Source: Steinernema hermaphroditum | Lineage: Eukaryota > Nematoda > Chromadorea > Rhabditida > Steinernematidae | DNA length: 64,000 bases | Direction: 5' to 3' | Assembly: GCA_030435675.1 (NCBI GenBank) | Contig: CM059622.1 | Coordinates: 12,090,001-12,154,000 of the forward strand | In this document: positions 52,622-61,653 of the stretch, piece by piece | Numbering within the stretch: the stretch's first letter is position 1 | Layout: every line of letters starts with the position of its first letter | The notes under the pieces: model-generated | Database searches by the model: none | What the model saw: the letters and a program-made list of their open reading frames with translations, nothing else | What the model was told of the DNA's origin: nothing | Made by a program: the position numbers and the translations under genes

Positions 52622-53187
52622 CAGGGTTGGGCGGAATTCCGACTTTCGACTTCCGCAAGCCCGGAATTCCGCGTTTTTTTCGCTTCCGACTTCCGAGTTC
52701 CGACTTCCGTTTTCGCGGCCCAACTTCCGACTTCCGTTTTGAGAGGCGCTACACGGAAGTAGAATCCGGAAGTAAGGCATTTAAGGCAGCTCGAGCTTTC
52801 TTCAGGAGGTCGATGAGTACTTCTCCACTCTGCCACAGGTGAAATGCGATCCATATGAGTTCTGGTCCAGCACTGCGTCGATGAGCAAGTTTCCGCTCCT
52901 CCGTCACCTTGCACTTCGCCACTTTACGGCACCCGCCACGTCCGCGGAATCTGAGCGCCTCTTTCCAGCGGCAGGATTGACTATCTCTGATTTGCGCACT
53001 CGTCTCTCGGACGAACTTGTTGAGAAGTTGTTATTCTTACACACTAACATCCCGCAGCTTGGTTTCTAGTTTGTTCTTTGAATGTTGCGAATGAACTCTT
53101 GGCGTACAGCTTCCTACTTCCGTTTTCAAAGCTGAACTTCCGACTTCCGACTTCCGTTTTCAAAATTTTTACTTCCGCCCATCCCTG
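52622..53187 (+). mobile_element. Short complete hAT-superfamily transposon
   Basis: The 566-bp element has 14-bp terminal inverted repeats, CAGGGTTGGGCGGA on the left and TCCGCCCATCCCTG on the right, which match with one mismatch. It is flanked by a perfect 8-bp target duplication. Both ends are packed with direct copies of ACTTCCG/CTTCCGACTTCCG in the same orientation, likely subterminal transposase-binding repeats by analogy with other hAT elements. The middle holds only the remnant of the transposase C-terminal dimerisation domain, so the element must be mobilised in trans. The intact termini and perfect duplication suggest a fairly recent insertion. Confidence 0.93.
52785..53069 (+). pseudogene. 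hAT transposase C-terminal dimerisation domain remnant
   Basis: An open frame of about 94 codons with no ATG start follows an in-frame TAA at 52,782 and ends at a TAG. It carries the hallmark of the hAT family dimerisation domain: EFW, then LRHLALRHFTAPATSAESER, then LFPAAGLTISDLRTRLSDE, then VEKLLFLHTNIP. In autonomous hAT transposases this segment is the extreme C-terminus of a protein of several hundred residues and contributes to dimer formation and the active-site fold. The N-terminal zinc finger and most of the RNase H-like catalytic core are absent, so it is not a working transposase. The C-terminal frame itself is undamaged. Confidence 0.88.
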
Positions 53188-53195
53188 CTACGTAT
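53188..53195 (+). repeat. hAT target site duplication, right
   Basis: The sequence CTACGTAT is identical to 52,614-52,621 and immediately follows the right terminal repeat. Confidence 0.95.
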
Positions 53196-53216
53196 GTTTA
53201 CGATCCCGTATTTCTC

Positions 53217-53408
53217 CATTTCAAAATTACCTTGCGAAATCGTTAGGAGCGACCGTAAAATTACTGAGCACGTCGTTGCGGGACTCAAGGAGATTTCAAG
53301 ATTTCAAAATTATTTCGCTTTGCGCTGCAGCGGAATAGCATGCCGAACGGTCGTTTCCGAAAAATTTTACGGTCGTTCCTAACGATTTCGGAAGATAATT
53401 TTGAAATG
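53217..53408. mobile_element. Palindromic MITE-like (foldback) element
   Basis: Left arm 53,217-53,262 and right arm 53,363-53,408 are inverted repeats of 46 bp with three mismatches; the shared core includes CGAAATCGTTAGGA and CGACCGTAAAATT. They flank a 100-bp centre with no coding signal. This is typical of a miniature inverted-repeat element. A clear target duplication was not found; GTATTT occurs on both sides (53,208 and 53,413) but not directly at the ends. It could alternatively be a chance hairpin, but the arm length argues against that. Confidence 0.7.
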
Positions 53409-53632
53409 AAGAGTATTTTCCTTTTCAACACGAACGTTGCCGCTTAAAAGAAATTGAACGTGAGGGGCGTGCCGTGAGCCTCTCCAGAACTGGGTATAGG
53501 GCTCGCGGAAAACCACCAACCAACTTCGTTTTTTTTTTCGTTTTTCGAAAACGGTTTTAGCTGTTTAAAGAGCTTCGAAAGAGCTGTTTTCCCGATTGTG
53601 CTATTTCCAGAATATGAAATTTCCTGTTTCAG
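53409..53632 (+). other. Upstream region of the phosphatase gene
   Basis: The non-coding stretch contains a T-rich tract near 53,528 and ends in a polypyrimidine acceptor. I see no convincing TATA box or other defined promoter motif. A reverse-strand open frame here has no recognisable domain. Confidence 0.5.
53621..53632 (+). promoter_or_regulatory. 3' splice acceptor, probable trans-splice site of the phosphatase gene
   Basis: TTCCTGTTTCAG matches the nematode acceptor consensus and lies 15 nt before the ATG. No upstream coding exon is apparent, so spliced-leader addition is likely; a cis-spliced 5' UTR intron is the alternative. Confidence 0.6.
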
Positions 53633-53647
53633 AGCGAAGCCTGCAGA

Positions 53648-55288
53648 ATGGAACAGAACCAAGAAACATCTCGACCCCGCAAGCGCTCGCTGACACCACC
53701 ACCCGAGCACAGCTTCAATATGCCGGCAACCGCAGGGGAATTCGTTGATCGAAAGGAACGGAGAAGAGCCATGAGAATATTATGGTAAGATTTATGAAGC
53801 GTTCGTGAAGATTAAAACTAAAGCACCATTCTTTAGGCAGCGCAACGGAAACTATGAATGCAATAAGCGGCTGTACGAGAAGTTCATGATCCTGCACATG
53901 GAGCTTGTCGACCGCGCCATTGCAGCGTGCAAAAGAAGTCAGACAAGAATTGTTTTTTCCGTTTAACGTCTATGTTTTTCAGTCAATGAAAAGCAAAACA
54001 ATCTGAAAATCATCAACCAGCCGTACGGAATCTCAAGTGAAGAACTGCAATTACTCGCCAGAGGCGTCAACTTCTCGCTGTTGACCGAATCCCCCCTTCT
54101 GGACATTGACTGCCCCGTGACAATCTGCGGGGACATCCATGGCCAATTCGATGATCTTCTTTCGATTTTCCAGACGTATGGATTGCCGCCCGCAACGCGC
54201 TACCTTTTCCTAGGCGACTATGTGGACCGAGGACCACGAAGTCTGGAGTGCCTGCTGTTGCTGTTCGCTCTGCGCCTCAAGTATCCAAAGCACATGTATT
54301 TGCTGCGCGGTAACCATGAGTCGCTCATGACCAACAAGGCCTTTGGACTCTATAATGAATGTAAGATTTGTCTCTTTATTTTGATGGTATATTGATGTCA
54401 GCAGTCATTTGCCAGAAATTTTTAGACAGTTTGTCTGAGATTAGTCGTCATTATCTTTTGATCATCAAATTAATGATCAGCGGACACCTTTGCCGTCTAT
54501 TATCTAGATAGTTCATTCCAGGTCTTGCAACAATTCCGAACGACAATGATGCAACTTACTTATCGCTGAACTACACCTTCAATCACTTGCCCGTCGCCGC
54601 CATCGTGGGAGATCGGATCTTTTGTGTCCATGGAGGAATTTCGCCGTATCTCAAGAACCTGAACCAAATCGACCGAATACTGCGTCCCACCGCTGTACCT
54701 CCCACTGGATTCATCAGCGATCTCCTCTGGTCTGACCCCACAAAAACGAAATCCACACGCTACTGGACGTTCAACAGCCGAGGCTGTTCTGTGTCCTACA
54801 ACGAAGGTGCTGTGGACCAGTTCCTGCGGAAACACGACTTTGATATGATCATTAGAGCTCACGAGGTTTAAAGTTCCATTTCGTTCTTTCTCACTTCTTT
54901 ATGTTTTCAGTGCGTAGAGGATGGTTTCTACTTCTTTTTCTCGCGGAAAGTGCTCTCCATCTTCTCAGCATCGTACTACAACCCGCTCGACGTGTTTAGG
55001 TGCAACACTCAGCCGAATCGCGGTGCCGTTGTTCAAGTCACCGAGGACCTTGCGATCAGCATTAAGGTTTGCTGCATCTGCAGTACCCAAAGCTATTTTT
55101 CTTTTTTTCAGACAATGGTTCCATTTTTGTGGAGCAGCAAATCTACACTGGCGGAATGTGTGGAGCGGTGGACGCACATCGACACGGTCATCACCGAAGC
55201 GAACCTGCAACCGGTCACTCCTGAACAGGCTTGGGACGTCGAAGCTCTCGCCTGGATCTGCGACTACGCAGAGGAGATGACTTATTAA
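53648..55288 (+). CDS. PP1-like Ser/Thr protein phosphatase catalytic subunit, diverged
   Basis: The gene reads as six exons: 53648-53784, 53837-53937, 53983-54360, 54522-54865, 54911-55066 and 55112-55288. All introns are GT-AG and the frames join to 430 aa. The PPP-family metal and phosphate motifs are all present: GDIHG (129-133), GDYVDRG (157-163), RGNHE (188-192), HGG (242-244) and RAHE (317-320). It should therefore bind two metal ions and hydrolyse phospho-Ser/Thr. Residues 1 to about 80 form an extra N-terminal region with a basic, proline-rich start (RPRKRSLTPPPEH). The loop after FSA, normally the conserved substrate/inhibitor-binding loop of PP1, is replaced by SYYNPLDVFRCN and is longer. 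Such diverged PP1-like paralogues are numerous in nematodes and several are sperm-enriched in C. elegans; a germline role here is only an inference. Confidence 0.9.
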
Positions 55289-55353
55289 CATATATTGGAC
55301 TTTTTTCTTGTTGCTTTTGTGTTCTTCATATGAAATGCATGGTAGGTAGGTTT

Positions 55354-55387
55354 GCATGGTATTTTGGAGTGCATGGTACTTTGGAGC
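55354..55387 (+). repeat. 17-bp tandem duplication carrying a satellite-like motif
   Basis: GCATGGTATTTTGGAGT (55,354-55,370) is followed directly by GCATGGTACTTTGGAGC (55,371-55,387), differing at two bases. The second copy continues as an exact 18-bp match, ATGGTACTTTGGAGCAGG (55,373-55,390), to the satellite monomer (for example 237-254). A further TCAGAT lies at the same relative position. Confidence 0.8.
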
Positions 55388-55678
55388 AGGTACCTCAGAT
55401 ATCGTACTCCGCCGAGCATATAAAAGCGTGTCGGGGCTGCGCCCCGGCGCTTCCGCGCTTCCAGAGGCTGCCTATAAAAGGGCACCGCGGACTGTTCACA
55501 GGGAGAGTTGTTGCAACCAGTTTGCCGCTCTCCTCGGGTCAGCGCCTCGGCGCCACTCGCCGCTTCTGTCCCTGTCTCCTCTGGCACCCGACGCCGTCTC
55601 CCCGTATTGTCTATCCTCTCCTATCTGAATACTATACATATTCAATTCAATAAGGAACGACAATAAACAGAGGTAACA
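55371..55678 (+). mobile_element. LTR-like or promoter-like segment (possible solo LTR)
   Basis: This is a GC-rich stretch in AT-rich surroundings. It carries TATAAAAG at 55,419-55,426 and 55,473-55,480, a perfect hairpin CGGGGC-TGC-GCCCCG at 55,432-55,446, and AATAAA at 55,662-55,667 followed by a possible CA terminus at 55,678. The order TATA box, GC-rich leader, AATAAA, CA resembles a retroelement LTR, and TGGG follows it as a primer-binding site might. I found no target duplication, no second LTR and no gag or pol. It could instead be a promoter of an unrecognised transcript. Boundaries are provisional. Confidence 0.35.
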
Positions 55679-56101
55679 TGGGTAACTGCACATGCCCAAG
55701 AACGGCGAACTTGGGCCCCACGGTCACGAGAAGCGCTCATCTGAAAGATCCGCCTCGACGACTCCACTGGCTGCTGCTCACCTCTAGGATCACCCCTCTC
55801 CCCATCTCACCTGTTTGTGGCAGCTCAGACGTCGGTGCTGCAGCGCTTTTTCGGTTTCACGACACCGGTCATCCTGAATACCACGCCTAAATTCTCCACC
55901 AAATTCTACCAATGAAAAAAATACAAGTTGCTCCGAAAATGGCTAGGATTTATTTCAACACGGCTGTTTCAATACAGGCCACATTCGCCATGTACGAAAT
56001 GAATGACACGATAGCAGTGGAAGACAAAGGTTCTATCATCAGTGCTATAACACAGTTCGGGGCATTAGAAGTGGTCAGCATAAATGACATTTGATACACT
56101 C
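55679..56101. other. Intergenic
   Basis: The first part (to about 55,890) stays GC-rich and could be the internal start of the LTR-like element or a transcript leader. A 70-codon open frame starting ATGGGTAACTGC has no recognisable domain. I see nothing supportable in the remainder. Confidence 0.5.
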
Positions 56102-57019
56102 TTACTTCTTGGGAAAAATTGCACAAAAGACAATCGCAGAGAGGGTTGTGTACACAACGATAAGCGGATGATTGATCGGGCCATATCGATGGACTTCGTT
56201 TCCGTCGAAAATCTTCTTCAGCACTATTTCCACAGTATTGGGCACGATTAATAAGAGAAATTCAGAAACAAGAAGGTGCAGGACGACTCTGTTGATCTAA
56301 AGCGATGCCAATTTTGCTTACCCCGATGTTTGTGATTACCTTCTTGACTTTATTTACATCTGTTGCTGTCGTCGATACCACTCTTGTGTTGAGGTATCGC
56401 TTATATTCGACACTGAACTTCACCGATGCGAGAAGACTTAGAAGAAAGACGCAGAACGTCACAATGTGGACATCGACCTGGACATGAACGTTGACGAAGT
56501 GACTGAATAGGTGTTTGGCATCGATTTGTTGTGAATCTCTCGTAACGCCGTATAACACAAAACAAATAATGAATGTAGCGGCTATGAAGAGAACTGTGAC
56601 TTTCTGTATCTTTGCTGATATTGTCTCGTACTCCACAGGGCGCTTCATGGCACACAGTCGATCGAGGGAAAGGAACAGATGCAGGGCACCTACAGCTGCT
56701 TCTAGGCTTTCGACTACATTCCCGGTGAAAAACAGAATATTTGGCCTGTTAATGATTCCTGAATCATAAGGTTAACACTAACAGTCGGGAGTCCTATTTT
56801 ACCGTGAAGGTGAAAGATGATATTAGGAACGTAGGCCAGAATACTCATAGCAAAAAGGCAGTCAAAACCGATTTTCAACAGGAGCACGCTGATATGTTTC
56901 GATCGTAATTTTCCTTTGCGGAACAGGCTAACAACAGCAGTCGCATTGATGACGAGGGTACTGAGAGAAAGGATAGCTTCCGCTAAGCAGATGTATGTAG
57001 TGGTCACTTTTGCAATCAT
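56102..57019 (-). CDS. Nematode 7TM chemoreceptor, srbc-like (paralogue A)
   Basis: Three exons, complement of 56803-57019, 56340-56758 and 56102-56296, join to 276 aa. The first intron is phase 1 and 44 bp long; the second is phase 0 and 43 bp. The start at 57,019 lies 14 nt after a TTTCAG acceptor. Seven hydrophobic segments are visible at roughly 8-32, 42-68, 78-103, 124-145, 170-195, 213-240 and 252-272. The DRLCAM motif after segment 3 (about 105-110), the KIGFD motif in segment 2 and VNK/INRVV before segment 6 fit the srbc serpentine receptor class. Such receptors act in sensory-neuron cilia to detect chemicals. The frame is intact. Assignment to srbc rather than a related sr family is by pattern only. 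Confidence 0.75.
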
Positions 57020-57033
57020 GGAAACCAATGTCT

Positions 57034-57045
57034 CTGAAAAAAAAG
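57034..57045 (-). promoter_or_regulatory. 3' splice acceptor upstream of chemoreceptor A
   Basis: On the minus strand a run of T followed by CAG ends at 57,034, and the ATG follows 14 nt later. This is probably a trans-splice acceptor. Confidence 0.55.
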
Positions 57046-57386
57046 TACGTATCAGGGAGTCTCGGATCAAATATAGGACAGCGCATAAATAATTTAATTC
57101 TGTCTGCATAAGAAAGGAAGATCAGCCTTAGCACATACTAGGGTTAACCATGCACGTAATAGTGAAAAGCGAGAACCTTTTTTTACCCGTTTCAGAAGCG
57201 TATCAGACATAAAATGATAACATGTATAGCGCTGGTTCTATCTGTCTCAGAAGATAGTCAAATATGACGAATATTGAATTCGAAGCGATGATGTTGACAC
57301 GACTTCACGACTTTATTTCGCGAATCAAAGGCATTATGCCTTGCGCGACACCGAAAATAGACAAACAGAGGATGTCTGGCAGACTA
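57046..57386. other. Intergenic
   Basis: I see no gene or repeat that can be supported. A short inverted repeat CTATCT...AGATAG lies near 57,239. Confidence 0.5.
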
Positions 57387-57441
57387 CTTCATCCCTGGCG
57401 CGGCGTAGATGTCGAACCGGTCGTAGACGGCGCACTTCACG
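57387..57441 (-). pseudogene. Coding-like remnant, copy 1
   Basis: Read on the minus strand, this gives CPVKCAVYDRFDIYAAPGMK and then a stop. It aligns with the related remnant at 62,191-62,250 (minus-strand FHVKRAATDKFDIKPASGMR). The DNA match is about 31 of 39 bases in the core. The conserved frame suggests a decayed exon of an unidentified protein. Confidence 0.4.
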
Positions 57442-58477
57442 GGGCATCTGGGAATCGGAAAATCTTCGGATACGGTAGCGGAACATCGTTTGCGGCACAG
57501 CGGACGCTTCTGAGCTTGCATCTAATGGTCCGTGGTCCGGGAGTTGCGTCTTCGCTGGTCCTCAGAGCGTCGGCGACCTTCGGGATGACATCTGATGCAG
57601 CGTCGGGCGTCGGATTCCTGGCGTGACAACAAAACAAAAATTCCAGCAAAAAATTCCTCGACAGCCTTAACATTATTTTCAACCTGCTATCTATTATTTT
57701 TCACTCAATGAGGGCGATAATTGGGAAAGCTTATTAAGGTGAACAATAAATTTAATGACGTATGTGACCTGAATCAGAAGACATTCTTAGAGCAATCAAC
57801 AATTCTCAACGCTTCTCAGAAAACGATCAGAGTTCCGAAGTAATTTTCTTTCACCCCTTTCTCCAAAACAATTATCTCTAATAACTTCACGGATGTGAAT
57901 CATTTTTCAGAGCATGAACCAACATCACAAGACGTAAAAATCACTTTGAAGTTCATCATCACGAATAGATCTAATAGAATAAATCAAAACAGCAACTTAT
58001 GCGTTGAACTCTGCAACTGATGGATTTGTTGCGTTGGTTCCATAGAACACGATCTTCTCAAGCAGGCGGTCTTGTTAATAATTTGTTTCCAATCGTCGAG
58101 TTATTATAGTGGCTTGAAATGCAGCGCACGAGCTCATCTCTAATTGAGCGCGGAATGTACCTCGGTTTTCAGCATTAATTAAATTTTTAAATATGAGCGA
58201 ATAGAGAATAGAACAGAATATTGGAGTAGTCGGAGCGGCCAAATTTTCATTCACGAAATATTGGAAAAGGCGCAAAGTCTTCTAAAGAGTAGCTTGGCTG
58301 GAGAAAGCGTTTTCTTTATCGTTTTTTGTTTTCTCACATTCTTGTACCTTCCCTGTGTTATATATTTGATATAATCATACTTTTCTATTGTGGTCATTTA
58401 TTCTCATTGTTCGTTTCCCCCCCCCCTCTTTTCCTTAATTCTACGTTATTCATTCTGCCGATTACAAAGCGTTCTCT
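57442..58477. other. Intergenic
   Basis: The first 200 bp are GC-rich and could extend the decayed coding remnant on the minus strand. The rest is AT-rich with a short poly-C tract at about 58,420. No exon structure is recognisable. Confidence 0.5.
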
Positions 58478-59402
58478 TTATTTCTTATATAAGGAAACAT
58501 AAAATAAAAGTGCACAAACAGTAGCATGAACAACAAACAGTGGATGTACAATTGGAGCAAAACCGAAGGCGGCACTTATTCCAAAACAAACTTTAAGAGC
58601 AACGCCCACAGCGTTGGGCAGTATTAACAGGAGAAATTCGGCCAACAATATATAGATAACCACCTTATTAACCTGAATTGGAGGTCGTTTACAAAGTAAA
58701 AGAGTGCGATTACCTTTCTGACGTTGTGACTGAGGTCAGTTGAATCTGCTCCGACCATATTCATCATGTGTCGTCGGTACTCCCGAAGAAACATTGTGGA
58801 TACCACCAAACTAACTGCGAAAACGATTAGGGTGATGATGCGAACGACACTTTCCACACGACCGTCGACAAAGTGAGCGAAGAGATGCCCGTGTTTCCTG
58901 GTAGTATGTCCAGTGAACGCATTGAGAGCATAGAGGATTGTAAATGAAATGACTATCGATCCAAGAGCGACTTTCTGAAGCTTTTGTGACACGGATTCAT
59001 ACTCCATTGGCTTTTTCAGTGCACACAATCGGTCAACAGACACCAAGAGGTGCAGAAGGGCGGCTGACGTTTCGAAACATTCGACCACGGCGCCTGAGAA
59101 GAACGTGAGATAAACATTTTTGAATATATCTGAATGAAAAAGCTCCTTTAGAAAAACCTTTATTCAACGAGGTTACCAGCCAGATTTAGAAGCACGGATC
59201 CTGAGTAAACTATGGTGCCCAAAAGAAACGAGCTATCAAAGGTCATTTTAACCAGAAGCATATTGAAGTGCTTCGACTTAACTTTTCTGTTGTGCACCAA
59301 ACTATTCAGAACGACACCGTTGATGCTTAAAGTAATAATGCTGAGCACAATTTCGGCTGAGAAGATACACGATGCGATAGCAGTTGTGGCCATAGTCGGC
59401 AT
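58478..59402 (-). CDS. Nematode 7TM chemoreceptor, srbc-like (paralogue B)
   Basis: Three exons, complement of 59177-59402, 58714-59129 and 58478-58672, join to 278 aa. Intron phases (1, then 0) and positions equal those of paralogue A; the introns are 47 and 41 bp. The last exon is 195 nt in both genes. Seven hydrophobic segments are present, with DRLCAL after segment 3, KMTFD in segment 2 and VNKVV before segment 6. The frame is intact and ends YKK-stop. The start at 59,402 lies 14 nt after a TTTCAG acceptor; a second in-frame ATG follows three codons later. Paralogues A and B are tandem on the same strand, consistent with local duplication. Confidence 0.76.
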
Positions 59403-59416
59403 GTTAACAAGCAAAC

Positions 59417-59428
59417 CTGAAATCACAC
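59417..59428 (-). promoter_or_regulatory. 3' splice acceptor upstream of chemoreceptor B
   Basis: On the minus strand TGTGTGATTTCAG ends at 59,417, 14 nt before the ATG. This is probably a trans-splice acceptor. Confidence 0.55.
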
Positions 59429-60237
59429 ACATTTTTGATTACACACAAATAAAATGGACTGCGGAAAGCTAAAACGAGGACTAACACGGACCACAGAAAG
59501 CACTAAGAGACACGAAGTAGCTTTGGAAAGGTGTTACCTTAATGAATAGTCAATATTGGTGCGCGTAGAACATTAAGACCAAAGTTTAGTGGACCTTAGA
59601 CTCATGTTTGCTTCGCTCTCAACTCTACATTAAATGGAATTATGCTCTCCCGTTTGCTCCATGTTTCGATCAGTAGTTTATGTAAGTAAATAATTTACGT
59701 TTTACGTGGCCATGAACTTTAACCAGAACATTTTACGGAGGTAGCTCAGCTAATGGAGTAAATTAAGAACATAGCGAACGCTGCGCTCGCGACCAAATGC
59801 CAGTTGGAAACAGATGCCTTTCATCGAGTTCACTCGTAATTAACTCTAGCCGTTAGTCGTCCACCTGTTCATTGGACCTTTTAATCGACTGTTTATCGCT
59901 CTGGTCGCTGTGATAGAATTAAAATGATGAAATCGATGGTGACAAAAGGTAGTACGAGAAATGTCTTACGTCTTATAATGTAGTTACCTTACTTTACTCT
60001 CGACGAAGCGTCATTCTGCAACGACTGTTTCACATTTATCACTTGCGGTCAAAGATTGCAAAAACCATCAAAAATGAAAGCGAGGCTGAGTCTATTCAGC
60101 TGCTAGGGTATTAAGGTTGGTGTGAATTGTTTGCACAGCTTGCGCTTTCTATTGGGACGTGCCAACTATCCGCCTTTCGCCCACCGCGTCTATCATCTTT
60201 GACACAGCATATAAGCGCGGAAAGTGCAAAATGCAGC
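59429..60237. other. Intergenic between chemoreceptor B and the cysteine-rich gene
   Basis: This spacer lies between divergently transcribed genes. A tRNA A-box-like TAGCTCAGCTAATGG lies at 59,742-59,756 without a matching B box. A TATAAG element occurs at 60,210-60,215, 22 nt before the first ATG of the next gene. Nothing else can be supported. Confidence 0.5.
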
Positions 60238-61573
60238 ATGATGTGCAAAATGCTGAGATTCATCCTATTGACTTTTATTATCAGTATCGCCTGCGCCGAA
60301 GACAACGACTGCCCGTTCGTTTTTTAACTTTTGCCTTACCTAGCCATCTGCATTTAGTGCTACGGACGGAAAGTGTACTCTTGCCGACGGAGAGCTCCTT
60401 GCTGACGAACAGACCGTACTGACCAATAACTGTCGACAAATTCAGCTTTGTGGGAAGGGAGTTCTCATCACTCAGGATTACCAGTGCCCCAAAAATTCTA
60501 TGTGCGGAAAGGAAAATGGAAAAGAAGCTTGTGTCTGCAGTGCAGGGTTCGAATGGTCTGCAGACAAAGAAACATGTCAGCAAGTGAGTTACAATGTTTT
60601 CAATAAAGTGTGCTTCTTTTATCTTCTTGATGGGTCGACGCTAATCTATCATATTCCTAGGTGGTTCAAGGAAACAACAACAAAGATGCTGATAACAATA
60701 ACTGCATTGATTTGGACGGTCTGGCCTTCGAGGACAACCGCTCCGTGCTATCCCAAGGTTGCACAAAGCTGCAGGCGTGCATGAAAGGCCAGGTCTATAC
60801 TCGCGATTATCAATGTCCTGCCGACTCTCATTGTGGAAGGGAATTCTTCTGTGGGTACAATAGGGATGCTTGCGTGTGCAATAGCGGATTCCAATGGGAC
60901 CAAAATAAGAAGTTCTGCCTCAAGGTGCGCTATGAAAGTGTTTTCCCTCAATGCAGGATCTTTAGATGGCCGACGATGCTCCAAAGAATCAGCCATTAAA
61001 GCCCACAAGACAGCCTTGTGAAGATGAATATGGCACAATTTATCCAACAGATCGTAGTGTCATTGTGAACAATTGTAAGCAGATCAAATACTGCGCTGTT
61101 GGTCGCGTAGTTGCCCAGGACTACACATGCCCGTCTAATACCGTTTGTGGAACTCACAACAACGCCCAGGCTTGCGTTTGCCCTAATGGATCACAGTGGA
61201 AGCAGAATCTGAATCGATGCGTCGCAGTAAGTGTCGCCAAACTGTTCTCATTTCACTGTATTTTCTCTATGCTCCCAACATCGCTCCCACTCCGGCTCCA
61301 CCAAAAGCAGTGGAGAACAGACCAGCACCAGCCAAGGATCAGCCATTGAAAGCCAACGAATGTATGGACACTGATGGACAGATTTACAGTTCCGACCAGA
61401 GCACCATTGCCGATAATTGTACCAAGCTGAAGTACTGCGCCAATGGACAGGTGTACGCATCTGCCTACAGCTGTCCCAGAAATGGCTACTGTGGTCGCCA
61501 TGAAGGAAAGGACGCCTGCTTCTGCCGTCAAGGATTCCAGTGGGACAGAGCCTTCAAAAATTGCATTCGCTAA
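60238..61573 (+). CDS. Secreted protein with four 8-cysteine repeats, one repeat per exon
   Basis: Exons: 60238-60314 (signal peptide MMCKMLRFILLTFIISIACA), 60358-60583, 60661-60924, 60966-61226 and a last exon ending at 61573. Each of the last four exons encodes one repeat with cysteine spacing C-x18-C-x5-C-x11-C-x5-C-x8-C-x1-C-x12-C. Repeat 2 has an insertion with one extra cysteine (x12 instead of x8). Conserved residues include a Gly near position 7, CP, CG, ACVC and GFxW. The tail CxCxxGF...C resembles TIL or EGF-like ends, but I do not recognise the whole domain. The length is about 354-376 aa depending on the last acceptor. Introns between repeats are phase 0. The acceptor of the last exon is unclear: the frame and intron size predict a site before 61,271, where the sequence reads CTCTAT rather than CTCTAG; alternatives are 61,316 and 61,337. 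The function is unknown, probably extracellular. Confidence 0.78.
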
Positions 61574-61602
61574 GTATACGAGACAATTTGACTGTCAAAG
61601 CA

Positions 61603-61608
61603 AATAAA
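61603..61608 (+). terminator. Polyadenylation signal of the cysteine-rich gene
   Basis: AATAAA lies 30 nt after the stop codon at 61,573, a normal nematode spacing. Confidence 0.7.
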
Positions 61609-61653
61609 TTATTCAGTTCAGCCCTTGACGTATCCTTTCGTGCGAAGCTACCC

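Noticed and set aside
52579..52842. Frames reading the CTTCCG repeats at the hAT left end
   Set aside because: They translate simple subterminal repeats in another frame; the transposase remnant is in a different frame.
55231..55653. 140-codon plus-strand frame overlapping the phosphatase end
   Set aside because: It is out of frame with the well-supported last exon and reads into the GC-rich LTR-like segment.
55912..56094. 60-codon plus-strand frame next to receptor A
   Set aside because: It has no recognisable domain, start context or homology that I can see.
57236..57262. Possible deleted satellite monomer (CTATCTGTCTC next to AAGATAGTC)
   Set aside because: The two short matches are part of a small inverted repeat (CTATCT...AGATAG) and an 11-mer match in this much sequence is expected by chance.
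57264..57626. Plus-strand 120-codon open frame
   Set aside because: It has no domain and no splice context, and the better coding signal in this stretch is the minus-strand remnant.
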